Positions 49,943-61,410 of a DNA stretch of 64,000 nt are shown one piece after another (the stretch's first letter is position 1; each line of letters starts with the position of its first letter). The translations under genes were made by a program, and so were the position numbers. The notes beneath the pieces were generated by a model. It saw nothing but the letters and a program-made list of their open reading frames with translations, ran no database searches and was not told the origin of the DNA. This DNA is from Eucalyptus grandis (taxonomy: Eukaryota; Streptophyta; Magnoliopsida; Myrtales; Myrtaceae). The DNA lies in the NCBI RefSeq assembly GCF_016545825.1, contig NC_052615.1, forward strand, positions 24,482,520-24,546,519. The letters run 5' to 3'.

Positions 49943-50890
49943 CTCTCACCTACTCTCTCTCTCTCTCTCTCTCTTCTGTCGAAGCTCGAAACTGGTAGCT
50001 TGTCTGAAGTGAGGATATACTGAAAACCAAAATAGAAAGCAAAAGGACAAAAATAAAATTGAATTTGATATTTTTATGTTTACTTTTTTAAGGGGAATAA
50101 AGTGAGAGAGATATTTTATTTCTTTATTATTATTCCTCGGGGGTAACGTGGACAGTTTACAATACAATGTCCACAGATTGATTTCTTTTAAATGTTTCCT
50201 TTTGGGAGGGAAGCATACTTTTTTTTTTGTCTAATGGGAAAAGCATACCTAGTGCTCGAAATTCGAGGACAATAATTGCAGTCCACAACTTTATTTATTT
50301 ATTTTTTTGGTAAAGGGTAAGTCCACAACTTTATTTGTACCCCTTTGGTAGTACAATTTGCAAAACTTTTAATCAGGGTGATTGCATTTTTAAATCTTTA
50401 AATACCTAAAGGGGGCGGGGCTCAACCACGAGGGGCGGGTGAAAACCCAACATGGTAGGGTAGGACGGGGAGGCAAAAGCCGCCTTCGGCCCTTTGCTTA
50501 GTAAGCCCCTCTTCGAGCCTCTACGCCTGTTTAAACACTTTGGAGTTGATCAAACTCTGGCGTCACGAACCGTAATGAAAGTTCAGATCAAGTGCCAGAA
50601 GAAATGGTCGAGACAGCAGTGGACCACTACATTTTTTTAGCAGAAAATCCTCATTCAATACAACCATTCTACGGAGGGGCTTCCACCAAGACCCCACCCT
50701 CACCCTTTAGAGATAGGAGCGCAACAAAAAGTTTATAAATTTTAACTAGCAATCATTGACGTGAACGTTGATCATCTTAAATAATGACTTGAAATATTGT
50801 AATTTATTATGTTGGGTTGTTAAAGTGTGTTTTCACTAAGAATCACCTTTGATTATTTAATTGGAGACAAAAAGAATGTGCTTCTTGATG
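49943..50890. other. Upstream region of the EF-hand gene and intergenic DNA
   Basis: CT tract at about 49951-49973, then AT-rich sequence. A distinct GC-rich patch at 50400-50640 ('gggggcggggctcaacc', 'gaaaacccaac', 'ttcggccctttgctta') has no open frame and may be a mobile-element fragment. Nothing else is recognised. Confidence 0.45.
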
Positions 50891-50891
50891 A

Positions 50892-51081
50892 TGTGCAAGA
50901 GTATAAAGTTGTGAAATTTTCTATGCATTTCATTGAATTATCATGAGTCTATTTAAGTATTTATAGGCTTTACAAAATGACATTACAATCAATCTGAATA
51001 ACAAGATTATGATACCAAAGATACTTATAATCATATTATGATTTGAGGGATACTCAGAATTACATATATATTTTTAAAATC
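50892..51081 (-). repeat. Copia element 2, downstream (3') LTR
   Basis: Partner of 53628-53822. Abuts the polypurine tract on its right side, as expected for the 3' LTR of a minus-strand element. Confidence 0.75.
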
Positions 51082-51099
51082 TCCTCAAACTCAACGTGA

Positions 51100-53590
51100 C
51101 ATGGAAGAAGTTCACTGAAGTTTAGAGAAGAGATCTTGAAAATGCCCCGGTGAATGTGCCTTAGTGAATATATCGGCAATTTGATTAATAGATGAAGTGG
51201 AGACAAAATGAATGGTGCCTTGAAATCTATGAGAACATATAAAATGGCAATCTATCTCGATATACTTGGTGTGTCTATGGAAGATATCGTCATGTGCTAT
51301 TTAATAGTACTCTAATTGTCACAATAAAGTATTGTGGAATGGTACGATGGACACCCGTGTCCTCTAATAATCATCATAATCATAATAATTCTATTGTTGT
51401 ATTAGCAAGAGCACAATATTTTGCTTGCGTACTAGATCAAGTGACAATAGTCGATTTCTTGCTACGTTGGTGAGTTACTTAGAAAGAAGCAGTAGTTAGT
51501 AGTGGAGCGATGATTAAGAGGGTTGCTAGCCTAGTCAACATCAAAGCAAGATTTAAACTCTAAGGTAGATTTAGCAAAAAAATGAAGACCAATCTAATAA
51601 GGTGCCCTTAAAATAGCGAAGAACGGTAGCAAAATGAGTGGTTCGCAGTGTAGTAATGAATTGACTAACAATGTGAACGTCGTAGGCTATGTCAAGAGGA
51701 ATCACAATGAAGTATATAAGACTACCAACTAGCTGTCAATAGAGAGTAGGATTTGAAAGAAGAGTCTCATCTTTGTCATTAAATTTGGCATTAGCCTCAA
51801 TGGGAGTTGCAATAGTCTTGTTATTAATGAGTCCCGCTCAAAAAAGGACATCAATGACATATTTAGCTTGATAAAGATAATAGCCAGAGAAATCTAAAGT
51901 AACCTCCAAACTTAGAAAATAACTGAGTCGGCCAAGATCTTTCATTTCAAATTATTGACTGAGATATAGCTAGAATTTTGTAGTGTTGGTTTAATCATTG
52001 CTAGTTATAACTATGTTGTCCACATATAAAAGTAGTATAAAATATCCACAAGACTTTTGTTGAATAAATAAAGCATTGTCTTATATACTAGATTTAAATC
52101 CAAGCTTTCCATGGTAGAGTTGAGTTTAGAGTACCAAGTACGAAGAGCCTGCTTCAATCCGTATAATGTTTAACGTAGTTGACACACTTTATTTGAACTG
52201 TATTTTCAATCCATATAATCTTGGAGGAGGTTCCATATATACTTCCTTAGTAAGATCACCATTAAGAACTCTATTTTTAACATCCATTTGGAGCAAAGGC
52301 CATCACTTAATAGAGGTGACAACAAGAAGGCCTTGAATGGACGTGAGACATGCAACTAGAGCAAACATTTCATCATAATCAATCCCATACCCTTGAGTAA
52401 AACCTTTCGCTTGTAGTCAAGTTTTATAGCGTTCCGCTATACCATCTGCCTTTGTTTTGGTCTCATACACCCATTTACAACCTATAGCAAACTTTTTATG
52501 TAGCAAATCAACCAAATCCTAAGTAGAGGATTTATCTAATGCTTGCAACTCATCCACCGTTGCTTGCTACCAAAGAGGATAAGTGCAAGCTTCTCTAAAT
52601 GTATGATGCTTGTGGAAATACACAAATAGTAGAGTAATAATGAAAATCATGAAGCTGAACAGATGGTTAACTTACATGGGTGGAATGACAAACATGAGAA
52701 GAAGGTATTTCTAAGGGTAGAGAATTTGCAGATGACATGGACATGTCAGGAGCTCTTGAAATGGGATTGCCAGATGTACTTGCATCAAGATTAGAAGAGG
52801 ACAACTCCGAAGAGAACAATGCAATCATGTCATCATTACGGAATATTCCACTGAAAGGTTGGTGAAGAAGCGAATGGTTAGAGATGACTCAAGAGGATAG
52901 AGAGATGAGAGTTCCATGGTGAGACACGTAGACTTCTAGAGACCGGATCCCAACATATGTACCTTTTATGCTCAATGTCATACTCAAGGAAGCAACATAA
53001 GCGAGCACGAGGCTCTAACTTCGTGCATTCATTATGGAGTAGATGCACAAAACAGACATTATCAAAGACTCGAAGAAGATTGTAATTCAAAACATTACTG
53101 TACAAGTACTCGTAAGGAGATATGTTACCTATGGTAGGTAACGTGATGATGACATGTCTAATGACGTCACTCGTCAGCAAGTGCCACAGATCTTGTGAGG
53201 GCTGCTTGTAGAAGCTTTCAACAGTGCGTGACATGTCGTACGACCACAATCTTCCCATATTCTAACTCCCGGATCGATGTAGAGGTGGATGGTGGTGTTG
53301 ATTTGCCGAATTATGGTATTAAAATTGTCAAAACAGCATTGAAATTATCGGGGTCCATGAGTCCAGGAGGTAGCGGCACGTGGCGGAGCATGAGAGCTTG
53401 TCTGGCGGCTAACAACGATGAAATTTCATGGTCTAGTTCTTTTGGAGGTGGTGAGTCTAATGGTGGCATCAATTTTACGAAAGAAGCAACAGAAAGTGGC
53501 GGTATAGCACTCAACAACGGTGGATTTAGCCAAATACGGACATCCAGCGACTGATTAATGTTGTTGTGGCCACCATCTTGTAATAGACTC
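51100..53590 (-). pseudogene. Copia pol remnant of the second element
   Basis: The clearest piece is the integrase tail at 53090-52900 ('LLRVFDNVCFVHLL', 'CCFLEYDIEHKRYICWDP'). Reverse transcriptase follows with many stops. The active-site box reads YVDN rather than YVDD near 52022-52033. RNase H text lies at about 51480-51130. The 5' part (53590-53240, 'IWLNPPLLSAIPPLSVASF', 'HVPLPPGLMDPDNFNAVL') is open but does not look like an ordinary Copia gag; it could be a deletion junction or a lineage-specific leader protein. Not functional. Confidence 0.75.
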
Positions 53591-53627
53591 AATGGGTATT
53601 TCTCAATCTATAGTGGCTATGATATCA

Positions 53628-53822
53628 TGATAAGTATAAAGTGGAAAAGAAAATTGCGGAATTTTTTTATGTATTTCATTGAACCATACATAAGCCTATT
53701 TATAGGCTTTACAAAATTGCTATCTATAGTAACATAACATTATAATATAAAAGACAATCAATTAGAATAACGAGTTTATTATACGAGACATGCTCCAAAT
53801 TAAATAATATATTTTTAACACA
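53628..53822 (-). repeat. Copia element 2, upstream (5') LTR
   Basis: Has TG...CA ends on the minus strand and abuts the decayed initiator-Met tRNA primer-binding site on its left side. Confidence 0.8.
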
Positions 53823-53869
53823 GAAGATGGAAACTTAGATGTTGAAAGTGCTAAAATTTTGAATTTTTG

Positions 53870-55140
53870 CAGGGTCTGAAACATTTCGTTTGCAAGGGCA
53901 GCTATATTTGTCCAGATGAAGGTGAATTCTCATGCAATCCCACGACGTATTGATTTTTTAGAGACTTTGGGACAAAGTTAACATTTGGGCTTCATTTATT
54001 TTGAGAAAAATGAATGATTTGGAAAAAAAATTTCTATAAGCCAATGAAATTATTAGCCAATGAAAAATATTTTCATTATCAACAATAATTTATGTTTAAA
54101 TACTTTTGTAAACGATGAAAATATTTTTTATTTATTCATTTTTGTAGGCGATACAAGTGATTATTTTTTTTAAAAAATATTTTCCAAATTCATCATTTTT
54201 CACAAAACAAATGCTATCTTAATCAGTTTGAGCCGAGAATGGGAGTATTTTGTAGGGTCTGAAACCCGACCGAATTGCCTAGTTCAACTAGTTCCACCGA
54301 AATCAGAATTGTGGTCCAATATGGTCTTTGGGAAATAATTGGAGTGGTCTAGAATTAGTCAAGTCGGTGAACTGTCAAACTGCATGACGGATATTTTGGC
54401 CCTATAAAAAAACAATATTTTAACCTTGTAGAAGCGAGGGATCATGGATAACTGTTTTAGTGGGAACCTATATTTTTTTTTTGGATCTAACTTGGACTGA
54501 TAAAACGTGTAACTTGAGACGAAAATTGTTCCAACGGTTCGACCGGCGATGGAACCGGTTGAACTGGTGGGTCCTGCGAACTGCCGGACCTATCCGTTCT
54601 TGAATTGGGTCGAGTTTTTTTTTTTTTTTTTTTTTGGCAGGGAAATTGGGTCGGGTTTGAAAACCCTGCTTTTGGACATTTTTCATCTGATTTTCTGGGT
54701 GTGATTTTCGTCTACTGGTTTAGCTACTTGCGTATGGGTTTAGGGGCCTGCTGGGTCTTGAGCTTTGTGAAAATAGGATTGAGGCCCGTTGGCTCTTGGG
54801 TTAGTGAGCAGTGGGAAGTGGTTGTCCCATCTGTCTTTGGCATTCGATCATAAAGATAATTGCATAAATAAATAAACATACAAATGAATGTAGGGCCACT
54901 AGAAACATTACTTACTCTTTGGTTCTTACTTTTGACTCACTTAAATAGAAAAGGGTTAAAAAGCCACTGAGATTTTCTTAATGGGAAAAGCTTCTTGTCT
55001 TTGCTGGATTTTTATTCGAGAGAATTTAATCATGTGGAGTTTGTTAACAAGTATCATAAAGAGTACTTGTTAAGTAATCAATTAATTTTATTTTTTTGCA
55101 ATTTCCAACGCATTTGTTATTAACATGTGAAACATGATTA
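53870..55140. repeat. Segmental repeat A, copy 1 (partner 60470-61410)
   Basis: Collinear with 60470-61410: 'gggtctgaaacattt', 'tgtccag.tgaaggtga', a poly-T run (54615-54635; shorter at 60937), 'tgcttttggac', 'gggcctgctgggtcttgagc' type text, 'gcccgttggctcttgggtta' and 'gttcttact.t.gactcac'. No coding content; the open frame 54605-54853 is a by-product of the poly-T run. A third, partial copy of the right end lies at 63090-63440. Confidence 0.8.
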
Positions 55141-55640
55141 GTTTTTTTTGGAAAATGCATTATTTCGAATTAAGTATACTAAAAAAAGCATCTCGGGGGC
55201 ACGAGTTAACAGGATCATTATCGTGTATAGATGCTATGATATTGGAGAGCTAATTTGATATGTGTATCCTCATTTTGTTTGCTAATGATAAGTTAGAGAA
55301 ATGTTAAGGAGATCACTAACATTGATCATATGGAATAAGTTAGTCTAGAGGGGACAAAATATTTGGGACGCTTGTCGAGGTGCGTCTCAAATGTTGTATA
55401 TCCCAACGGCATTGAGCCGTTCACAGAAATTTGCCAATTTAGCAAGGGATGTTTATTGGATGTTCCCATTAGTCTTGAAAATGTCACTATCTACGCTATA
55501 TCTTGTAGTGTGGGGAGACTAGGGATCGGAGGTGGTTGGTGCCGGGTTGGCTTAGGGTTTTGTTCTATTTGAGGAGTTAGATTTTTTGTGAGAATTACGT
55601 TTACTGTGGTTTAGAAATTTTCAAAAAACCGTCTAATTAA
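55141..55640. other. Intergenic, no gene seen
   Basis: A short open frame (55363-55572) lacks recognisable features. No repeat partner was noticed within the window. Confidence 0.45.
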
Positions 55641-56110
55641 AATCTCATTCAAAAGGAATAATGGGTCTTTTGAAATCCTCACAATTGACTTGTTTCTTCA
55701 CGTGTCATTATTATGTAAGTGTATTCAATACAAAAAATAAAGTACTGATATGAGTTGAATGATGTTATCTCCTAATGATTGATGATGATAGTTACCACGA
55801 AACACGAGAGTCAATAAATTTACCAATTTTTACCTTCAAATAATTGGGCAAGTAGCTTTCAATGTGTACTCTCGGCAGTGGGAAGAACTCCCCTGTTCAA
55901 TTGTAGATGGACCTAACCTCTGCAGCTCCTTCCTCCCCACAAGAAGGACAAAACCTAAACCATTGCATAAAGCGCTCACCTACTCCCTCCTCTTTCTTCT
56001 CCAGCTGTATTAGACTATTCTCTTCTCACTGGATTTCACTGTCCTCACCGATTAAAGCCGACCGAGAACAAGAGCAAATCATGATGATGAGAATAAGACT
56101 GGATTTTGGA
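55640..56110 (+). pseudogene. 5' flank and first bases of an NPC-type phospholipase C gene, broken copy
   Basis: 55640-55900 matches 62330-62560 ('cttctttttcacatgtca' type text, 'gatgatgatagttacc', 'gtgtactctcggcagtgggaagaactcccct' in part). 55905-56060 matches 62727-62870, where an NPC coding start follows ('atggacctaa', 'aagaaggacaa', 'cctaaaccat', 'ctttcttctc'). Here the catalytic-domain start (ENRSFDH) is absent: the sequence diverges after about 56065. So this is only the promoter and leader/signal-peptide end of a lost gene. Confidence 0.55.
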
Positions 56111-56359
56111 GCAAATCTTGCTTCAGAGTGTCAGTTCAGTCTCACATAGTGCTCTGTGATTGAAAATCTTGAAGGGTGCCGGTAGGGATGGAAGCGTTTT
56201 GTATTAGGATTTGACGTACAACCACGAAGAAATAAAGAATGAAAGTAAGAAAAAAAATCAAGACACAAGATTTTTATCTTAATTCATTCTTAAACTAGAG
56301 TTACGTCCAGTAGAGAATTCCACTATGATTATCATATTGCGCCTCTTTTTTACATCCTT

Positions 56360-57537
56360 TACTAACAAGAGAAAGTGATTATATATATTTGGTAACTATT
56401 TTCGTTAATGGGGAGTATGAACCACATCTAACATCTTGAGGAGCCGTATTAATAGAATCAATCACTCCTCTCAAGTTTCTTGCTTCCCAGCAATTTGTTG
56501 CAAAATTTGTGCTGAAAAAGTGTAAGTCCTGATAAATAGAGATTGATTCAACGTCTATGACCAACAGGAAAATAAAACCAATAACCAACCAGACTCGGAT
56601 ACTTAGTTCGGGTTCTTCTCAAGTCACAGAAAAACACCATTCTTCCAAAGAGGATACCCGACCCGAGCCATTGACAGTCGTGCTTATGATCACATCAATT
56701 CTACTTGTTCGATGCCATCTATTTACCTCATGACATTTGGTGACCTTCCCCACCTGTTGGTTAAACAAAATACCATGATTCGATGACAAAGCTTGAATAT
56801 CCCAAATTAGCATGACAATAAAATAACTGAGTAACTCTGCTCCTCGAAAAATTAGATAATTTAGCGAACCCAACCGACAAAACATTACTGCCTATGCCTC
56901 CATTTTCGTAGCTACAAATTTTGATTGGTAAATATTTTTAATTTTTCTCATGTTATGTGAAAGGAAGTCGAATATGCCGACAAAGGCTTTATTATAATAA
57001 GACCGGGATCCTTGGGGGATTCAACTTGCAAGGCCTAGTAATCATTCTTACCAACCAGCACATACCCGACCGAACACAGGACCCGACCCGACCCAAACAA
57101 AACTAAACCGTCACCGGTTCATTTAAACTGCAGAGAAAACAGGTTATCGGATTTGCAATTACAAATCTTGAATCTTATTCATTATTCACCGATCAACGAC
57201 CTGCCGGCACGATCGAAGCCTCACGACTTGGCCTCGCCGTCGCCAAGCTTCGAGGCGTCAAGGTCTGCGGCATGCTTGAGGAAGCTGGATCCATCGTCCT
57301 CGAGTACCATTTGGATGGGGCACGACCCTAGGCCGTCCGTGATGGCGAGCATGATCTTTCGCATCTCTGACCGGAACTGTTCCAGGTCAACGGCGCCGTT
57401 GCCATCACAGTCAAAACGCTTGAAGATGGAGTCGTAGAGGTGGGTGAGTTCCTGCGGCGGGGTGGCGACGTCGACGCCGAAGTGGGCCTCCATGAGGCAC
57501 ATGGACTCGATGGCCTTGGGGAGCTCAGACCGGGAGA
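56360..57537 (-). repeat. Segmental repeat C, copy with truncated EF-hand gene (partner 58250-59530)
   Basis: Collinear with 58250-59530: 'ctctcaa.tttcttgctt', 'caatttgttgca.aatttg', 'gagattgattc', 'accattcttcca', 'ttacctcatgacatttggtgaccttccccac' (partner form 'ttatgatattggtgaccttccccac'), and the common 3' flank of the EF-hand gene. A shorter version of the same 3' flank lies at 49340-49510 next to the intact EF-hand gene. The copy stops abruptly at 57537 in the middle of the gene. Confidence 0.8.
57221..57537 (-). pseudogene. EF-hand protein gene, 5'-truncated copy
   Basis: Covers the family protein from EF-hand 1's loop end ('SRSELPKAIESM') to the stop, without frameshift. The first 40 or so codons, including the start, are missing: at 57537 the similarity is replaced by AT-rich DNA. 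EF-hand 2 reads DCDGNGAVDLEQ, where the bidentate Glu at position 12 has become Gln, which should cripple Ca2+ binding. Other departures from the intact copy: 'MVLEDDGSSFLKHAADLDASKLGDGEAKS'-type tail changes (L/A/D substitutions). The only usable ATG (57502) is internal. Treated as a pseudogene. Confidence 0.85.
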
Positions 57538-57539
57538 AT

Positions 57540-58250
57540 GAAAAATTGAGTTTTAAAATAATTTTTATTTATGAGATATTATCTTCGTGGAAATGGCCAA
57601 GGATCACATGATCATATTTCCATTTTTTAAATCTAATTTTTATTTATGTAGTTTGGCGGAAAATTAGGACTAATCAGCTTTCGTCGCCGGGGAGGTCTTC
57701 CAAATAACGGATGAAGAAAAGTTTAGGAGGTCTTATTAGATCGATCCCATCACAGAAAGCTGTCACCTGAAGAAAAGTCGAGCTTTCCAAGCTGCACTTG
57801 TTTTCGTTCTTTCGACGTCAGGATAGCTAAACCCCAAAAGCGATGTGGCTGCAGCAGGGCCTTGATAGGAGAGGTCGTGGTGCGGTGTCGGTCGAAGTGG
57901 AAATTTCACAAGAGAAGAAAGTTTGAGAGTAAATTAAGAGTTAAAGTGAAACAGACTAAAAAGAAAAAAATAGTAAATGGTTGAAGAGCTGCAAAAATTT
58001 TCTAACAAGGGAAATCCTACTTATCTTCCTTGGAACGAATTTTGTTATAGGGACTGTTAGCGAGCGCCCTAAGAACACAAAGTAGTTAATCAAGGAAACT
58101 TTGTAGTTTCCTGAGCATTAATTGTCATTGTGTTATGCACCATCAGTGTCCTAAAAATTGAAATAAATTCCAAAGTATGCATGCTATAAAGTGACCGTGT
58201 GAGATTGATTGATGAACATGTAGGTACTTGATCATGCAGGCTGAGTGTTC
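57540..58250. other. Junction region between EF-hand segments
   Basis: 57640-57960 resembles 59980-60110 ('gaaatttcacaagagaagaaag' against 'gaaatttcataagaggaggaag'). 57980-58250 belongs to another repeated segment (partners 61250-61480 and 63160-63440: 'aactttg.agtttcctgagcattaattgtc', 'ttatgca', 'gagattgattgatgaa'). No gene. Confidence 0.6.
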
Positions 58251-59035
58251 ATCAATTATAAGAGAAATAGATTACATGTACCCAGTAACTTTTTCTATCA
58301 ATGAGAACCATACTCAACCATTTAGGTTCCCAATCATTTAAGGAATCGTAACAACAGGAGCAATCATCCCTCTCAAATTTCTTGCTTACCAATTTGTTGC
58401 ATAATTTGCGCCGCAAAAGTGAGAGTTCGGATAAATGGAGATTGATTCGGCATCTATGGCCCTCAAGAAAAAAAAAATTAAAACCAAAAAGCAACCCAAA
58501 TCAGGTGTTCAGTTAGGGTTCTTCTCAGGTCGCAGAAAACACCATTCTTCCATAAAGCATATTTGGCCCGAACCATCGACAACCCTGCTTATAATCACAT
58601 CGATCCTACTTGTCCAATGCCATTCATCTACCTTATGATATTGGTGACCTTCCCCACTCGTTAGATAAACAAAGTAGCACTATGATTCGAATGGCAAACC
58701 TTGTGTATCACAAATTAACACAACAATAAAATAATCGAGCAACTTTCTCCTCGAAAATTCAGATAATTTAATGAATCGAACCGACAAAACACAGCTATCA
58801 ATGCCTCCATACTCCGAGCTACAATTTTTTTTTTTTGTGAACTTTTATTTTTTTCATGTCATGTAAAATCTGGCAAAGATTTATGCTTCACGAGAATATG
58901 CGGTCACGACCCGACTCATATCGTAACCAATTCGTTCAAACTGCAGAGAGAAGCAAACAACTGGGTTACGCAATTACACATCTCGGATCTTATTCATTAC
59001 TCACCGATCACCGATCCACCGGCCTGATCGGAGCC

Positions 59036-59484
59036 TCACGACTTGGCCTCGCCGCCGCCGCCGCCGCCGCCGCCGAGCTTTGCGGCCTCGAGGTCCGCGG
59101 CTTGCTTGAGGAGGCTGGAGTTGTCGTCCTCGAGCGCCATCTGGATGGGGCACGACCCGAGGCCGTCGGCGATGGCGAGCATGATCTTCCGCATCTCCGA
59201 CCGGAACTCCTCGAGGTCGACGGTGCCGCTGCCGTCGCCGTCGAAGCGCTCGAAGATGGAGTCGTAGAGGCGGGTGAGCTCCTGCGGCGGGGTGGCGACG
59301 TCCACCCCGAAGTGCGTCTCGATGAGGCGCATCGACTCGAAGGCCTTGCGGAGCTCCGACCGGGAGAGGACGCCGTCCCGGTTCAGGTCCAGGGCGGCGA
59401 ACCGCTCGTCCACGCTCTTCTTGAACTGCTCCTCGTCGCCGACGAAGGCCGCACCGTCGAGCCGTCGATGATCACCACCCCCAT
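59036..59484 (-). pseudogene. EF-hand protein gene, frameshifted third copy
   Basis: Begins with the family start 'MGVVIIDGSTVR' at 59484, but one base is missing relative to the intact copy (gaaggccgcaccg against gaaggcgcgcaccg, near 59446-59458). The frame is lost after codon 12. The rest of the protein is intact in the other frame: EF loops DLNRDGVLSRSE and DGDGSGTVDLEE, then 'IMLAIADGLGSCPIQMALED'. That frame has no ATG between the frameshift and an internal Met; the open frame runs upstream through leader sequence to 59680. A run of eight Gly codons ('KLGGGGGGGGEAKS') replaces the short tail of the intact copy. A sequencing error or a different start could rescue it, so pseudogene status is probable rather than certain. 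Confidence 0.7.
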
Positions 59485-60470
59485 CTCTCACCTCCTCTCT
59501 TTTTCTGGTTATGGGAGTTTCGTCGGAGCTCGAAGCTGCTGGAGGTCTAAATTCGAGGGTTTCTTGAAAATGAAACTTGGAAAATGAAGATAGGTTGAGT
59601 TTGATATTTTTTTTTGAAAATTTTTTTAAAGGGAAGAAAGAGAGAGAGATATATATCTCTTGGAAAAGGCAGAGGATCACACGTAATGCTAATTATTTAT
59701 TTCTCGGCACGTGGGTGTATAAATGGGATGTGATAACGATGACTAGAAAACAACGTTCTCGTCCACCGATTTTTCTTAAAATGTCTTTTGAAAAGACTTG
59801 AAAAAGATTTAAAAAGGCAGAAAAATTAAGACGAGTCGGCCTTTCGTATAACACGTGTGGTCTTGTATTTAGACACGATGAGGATACACACGAAGTTGCG
59901 GTAGGCTTAGGTCTTAGATCGATCGGATGTAGAAAATAAAGCAATCTCGCCAAAAAAGAAGAAAGTCGACCTTTCAAACCACCCCTTATGCCATTTCTTC
60001 CTCCTAAAGAGAGCTAACCTCCGTAGCGATGTGAATGCACCCTTCACGAGATGTAGGTTGCGGCGCCGCCGATTGAACAAGAAATTTCATAAGAGGAGGA
60101 AGATGGGTTGCATAGAAAAGGAAAGAAGACATCGTTTTGATTCGAAAGGGGTCTCTTGTTTTTTTTTTTTTTTTTTGGCCCTGGTGAACAAAAAGGATAT
60201 CTCATCGTTTGAGGATTTAGCGGTCTAAGGAAGTGGTTTGCTCACTTTTAGGGTTTGAAGAAAATGTAGTTGCTTTTGACTTTTTTTTCCTTCTTTCCTT
60301 TGTAGGGATTGGCTTGGTCTTTAGGGCACCGCTCCACTCGGGATGATAATTCCAGTCCACAACTCTATATTTATCATTGAAAAGGAGTCCTTCCCAATGA
60401 ATTTCAAGAGTTATGTAGGAGATGGAAGATTAGATTTTGAATGTATTTGAATGCTGACTTAGGGAAGGGG
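59485..60470. other. Upstream region of the third EF-hand copy and intergenic DNA
   Basis: Unlike the intact copy, no CT tract of comparable length lies by the ATG (only 'ctcacctcctctctttttc'). A poly-T run is at 60160-60176. Open frames 59577-59801, 59693-59977 and 60031-60228 show no family features. Confidence 0.45.
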
Positions 60471-61410
60471 TCATTTGCAGGGTCTGAAACATTTCACTTG
60501 CAAGTGCAGCCATAAATGTCCAGGTGAAGGTGAGTCCTCTTGTAGTCCGAGATCCATTTGGTTTTTGAAGCGAGTTTGGGGACAGAGTATTAGAACCCGG
60601 ACCGGATTGGATAGTTCAATTGGCTGAACTAAGAACTAGAGCAGGAACCGATCCCTTTTTTTGTGAAAGAACCGAAGCGGTCAAGAACTGGACAATGGTT
60701 TGACCATTTTTTGGCCTTATAACTCGCACAAGCAAAGGTCTCGACCCCCAAAATGAGAAGAAGCGCCTCAACTAGACGTGCTTTAGGGTGGATGACTGGT
60801 TTTTATGGTAATTTAAGTTGGTAGAATATGTAATTCGAGAAAAAAAAAAAAGAAAAAATCATTCGAATTTGGTTGAACTGGTTGAATTGGCAGGCTAGTG
60901 AACCCCTGGGCCTATCGGTTCTTGACCGGGTTGGGTTTTTTTTTTGGGGAAAAAAAAACATTGCTTTTGGACGTTAGTCATTTGGTTCCACTGGTTTAGC
61001 CACCCGGGTATGGGTTAAGGGTCTGCTGGGTCTTGAGCTTTGTGAAAATTGGACTAAGGCCTGTTGGCTCTTGGGTTAGGGACTATTTCTTGCTAGTGTC
61101 TATAGGCCTGTGATGGGAAGCGGTTCTCTCCTTTGTCTGATCAATGAATATAATTACTCAGCAACTAAATAAATAATTGTAGGGCCGCTTGAAACATAGC
61201 TTTACTCTTTAGTTCTTACTTTGGACTCACTAAATAATAAAGGGTTAAATAGACACAAGAATTTTCCAAAAAGGAAAAGCTACTTATCTTCCTGGGAATG
61301 AATTTCTGTTGTGTGGACTCTGATAATGAGCACCCTTAGAACACTTATAAATGTAGTTAATTAAGGGAACTTTGCAATTTCTCAAGTATTAATTGTCCTC
61401 GCGTTATGCA
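60470..61410. repeat. Segmental repeat A, copy 2 (partner 53870-55140)
   Basis: See the shared anchors listed for 53870-55140. This copy is shorter mainly through deletions in the central part. Its right end ('gggccgcttgaaacatagctt') is also found at 54886 and 63089. Confidence 0.8.

Larger units (their letters stand above)
50892..53822 (-). mobile_element. Second Copia LTR retrotransposon, strongly decayed
   Basis: LTRs at 50892-51081 and 53628-53822 (both about 190-195 bp) share 'gtataaagt', 'tgcatttcattgaa' / 'tgtatttcattgaa' and 'ttataggctttacaaaat'. On the minus strand the intact LTR begins TGTGTTAAAA and ends TTATCA, followed by TGATATCATAGCC, a decayed initiator-Met tRNA primer site. 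A polypurine run 'tttgaggag' abuts the other LTR. The flanking 5-mers are gatga and gaaga, a one-mismatch target duplication. The interior runs integrase to RNase H on the minus strand. Confidence 0.85.

Noticed and set aside
49464..49949. 161-codon minus-strand frame (Arg/Gly/Pro-rich) overlapping the intact EF-hand gene
   Set aside because: Alternate frame of the same GC-rich exon; the EF-hand frame has canonical loops.
54605..54853. Open frame starting in a poly-T run with hydrophobic residues, considered as a small membrane protein
   Set aside because: The hydrophobic start is translated poly-T, and the related segment at 60900-61140 does not keep the frame.
58856..59587. A 243-codon plus-strand open frame over the third EF-hand copy
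   Set aside because: Antisense of the GC-rich EF-hand sequence (Ala/Glu/Leu/Val-rich text). The minus-strand EF loops are the real signal.
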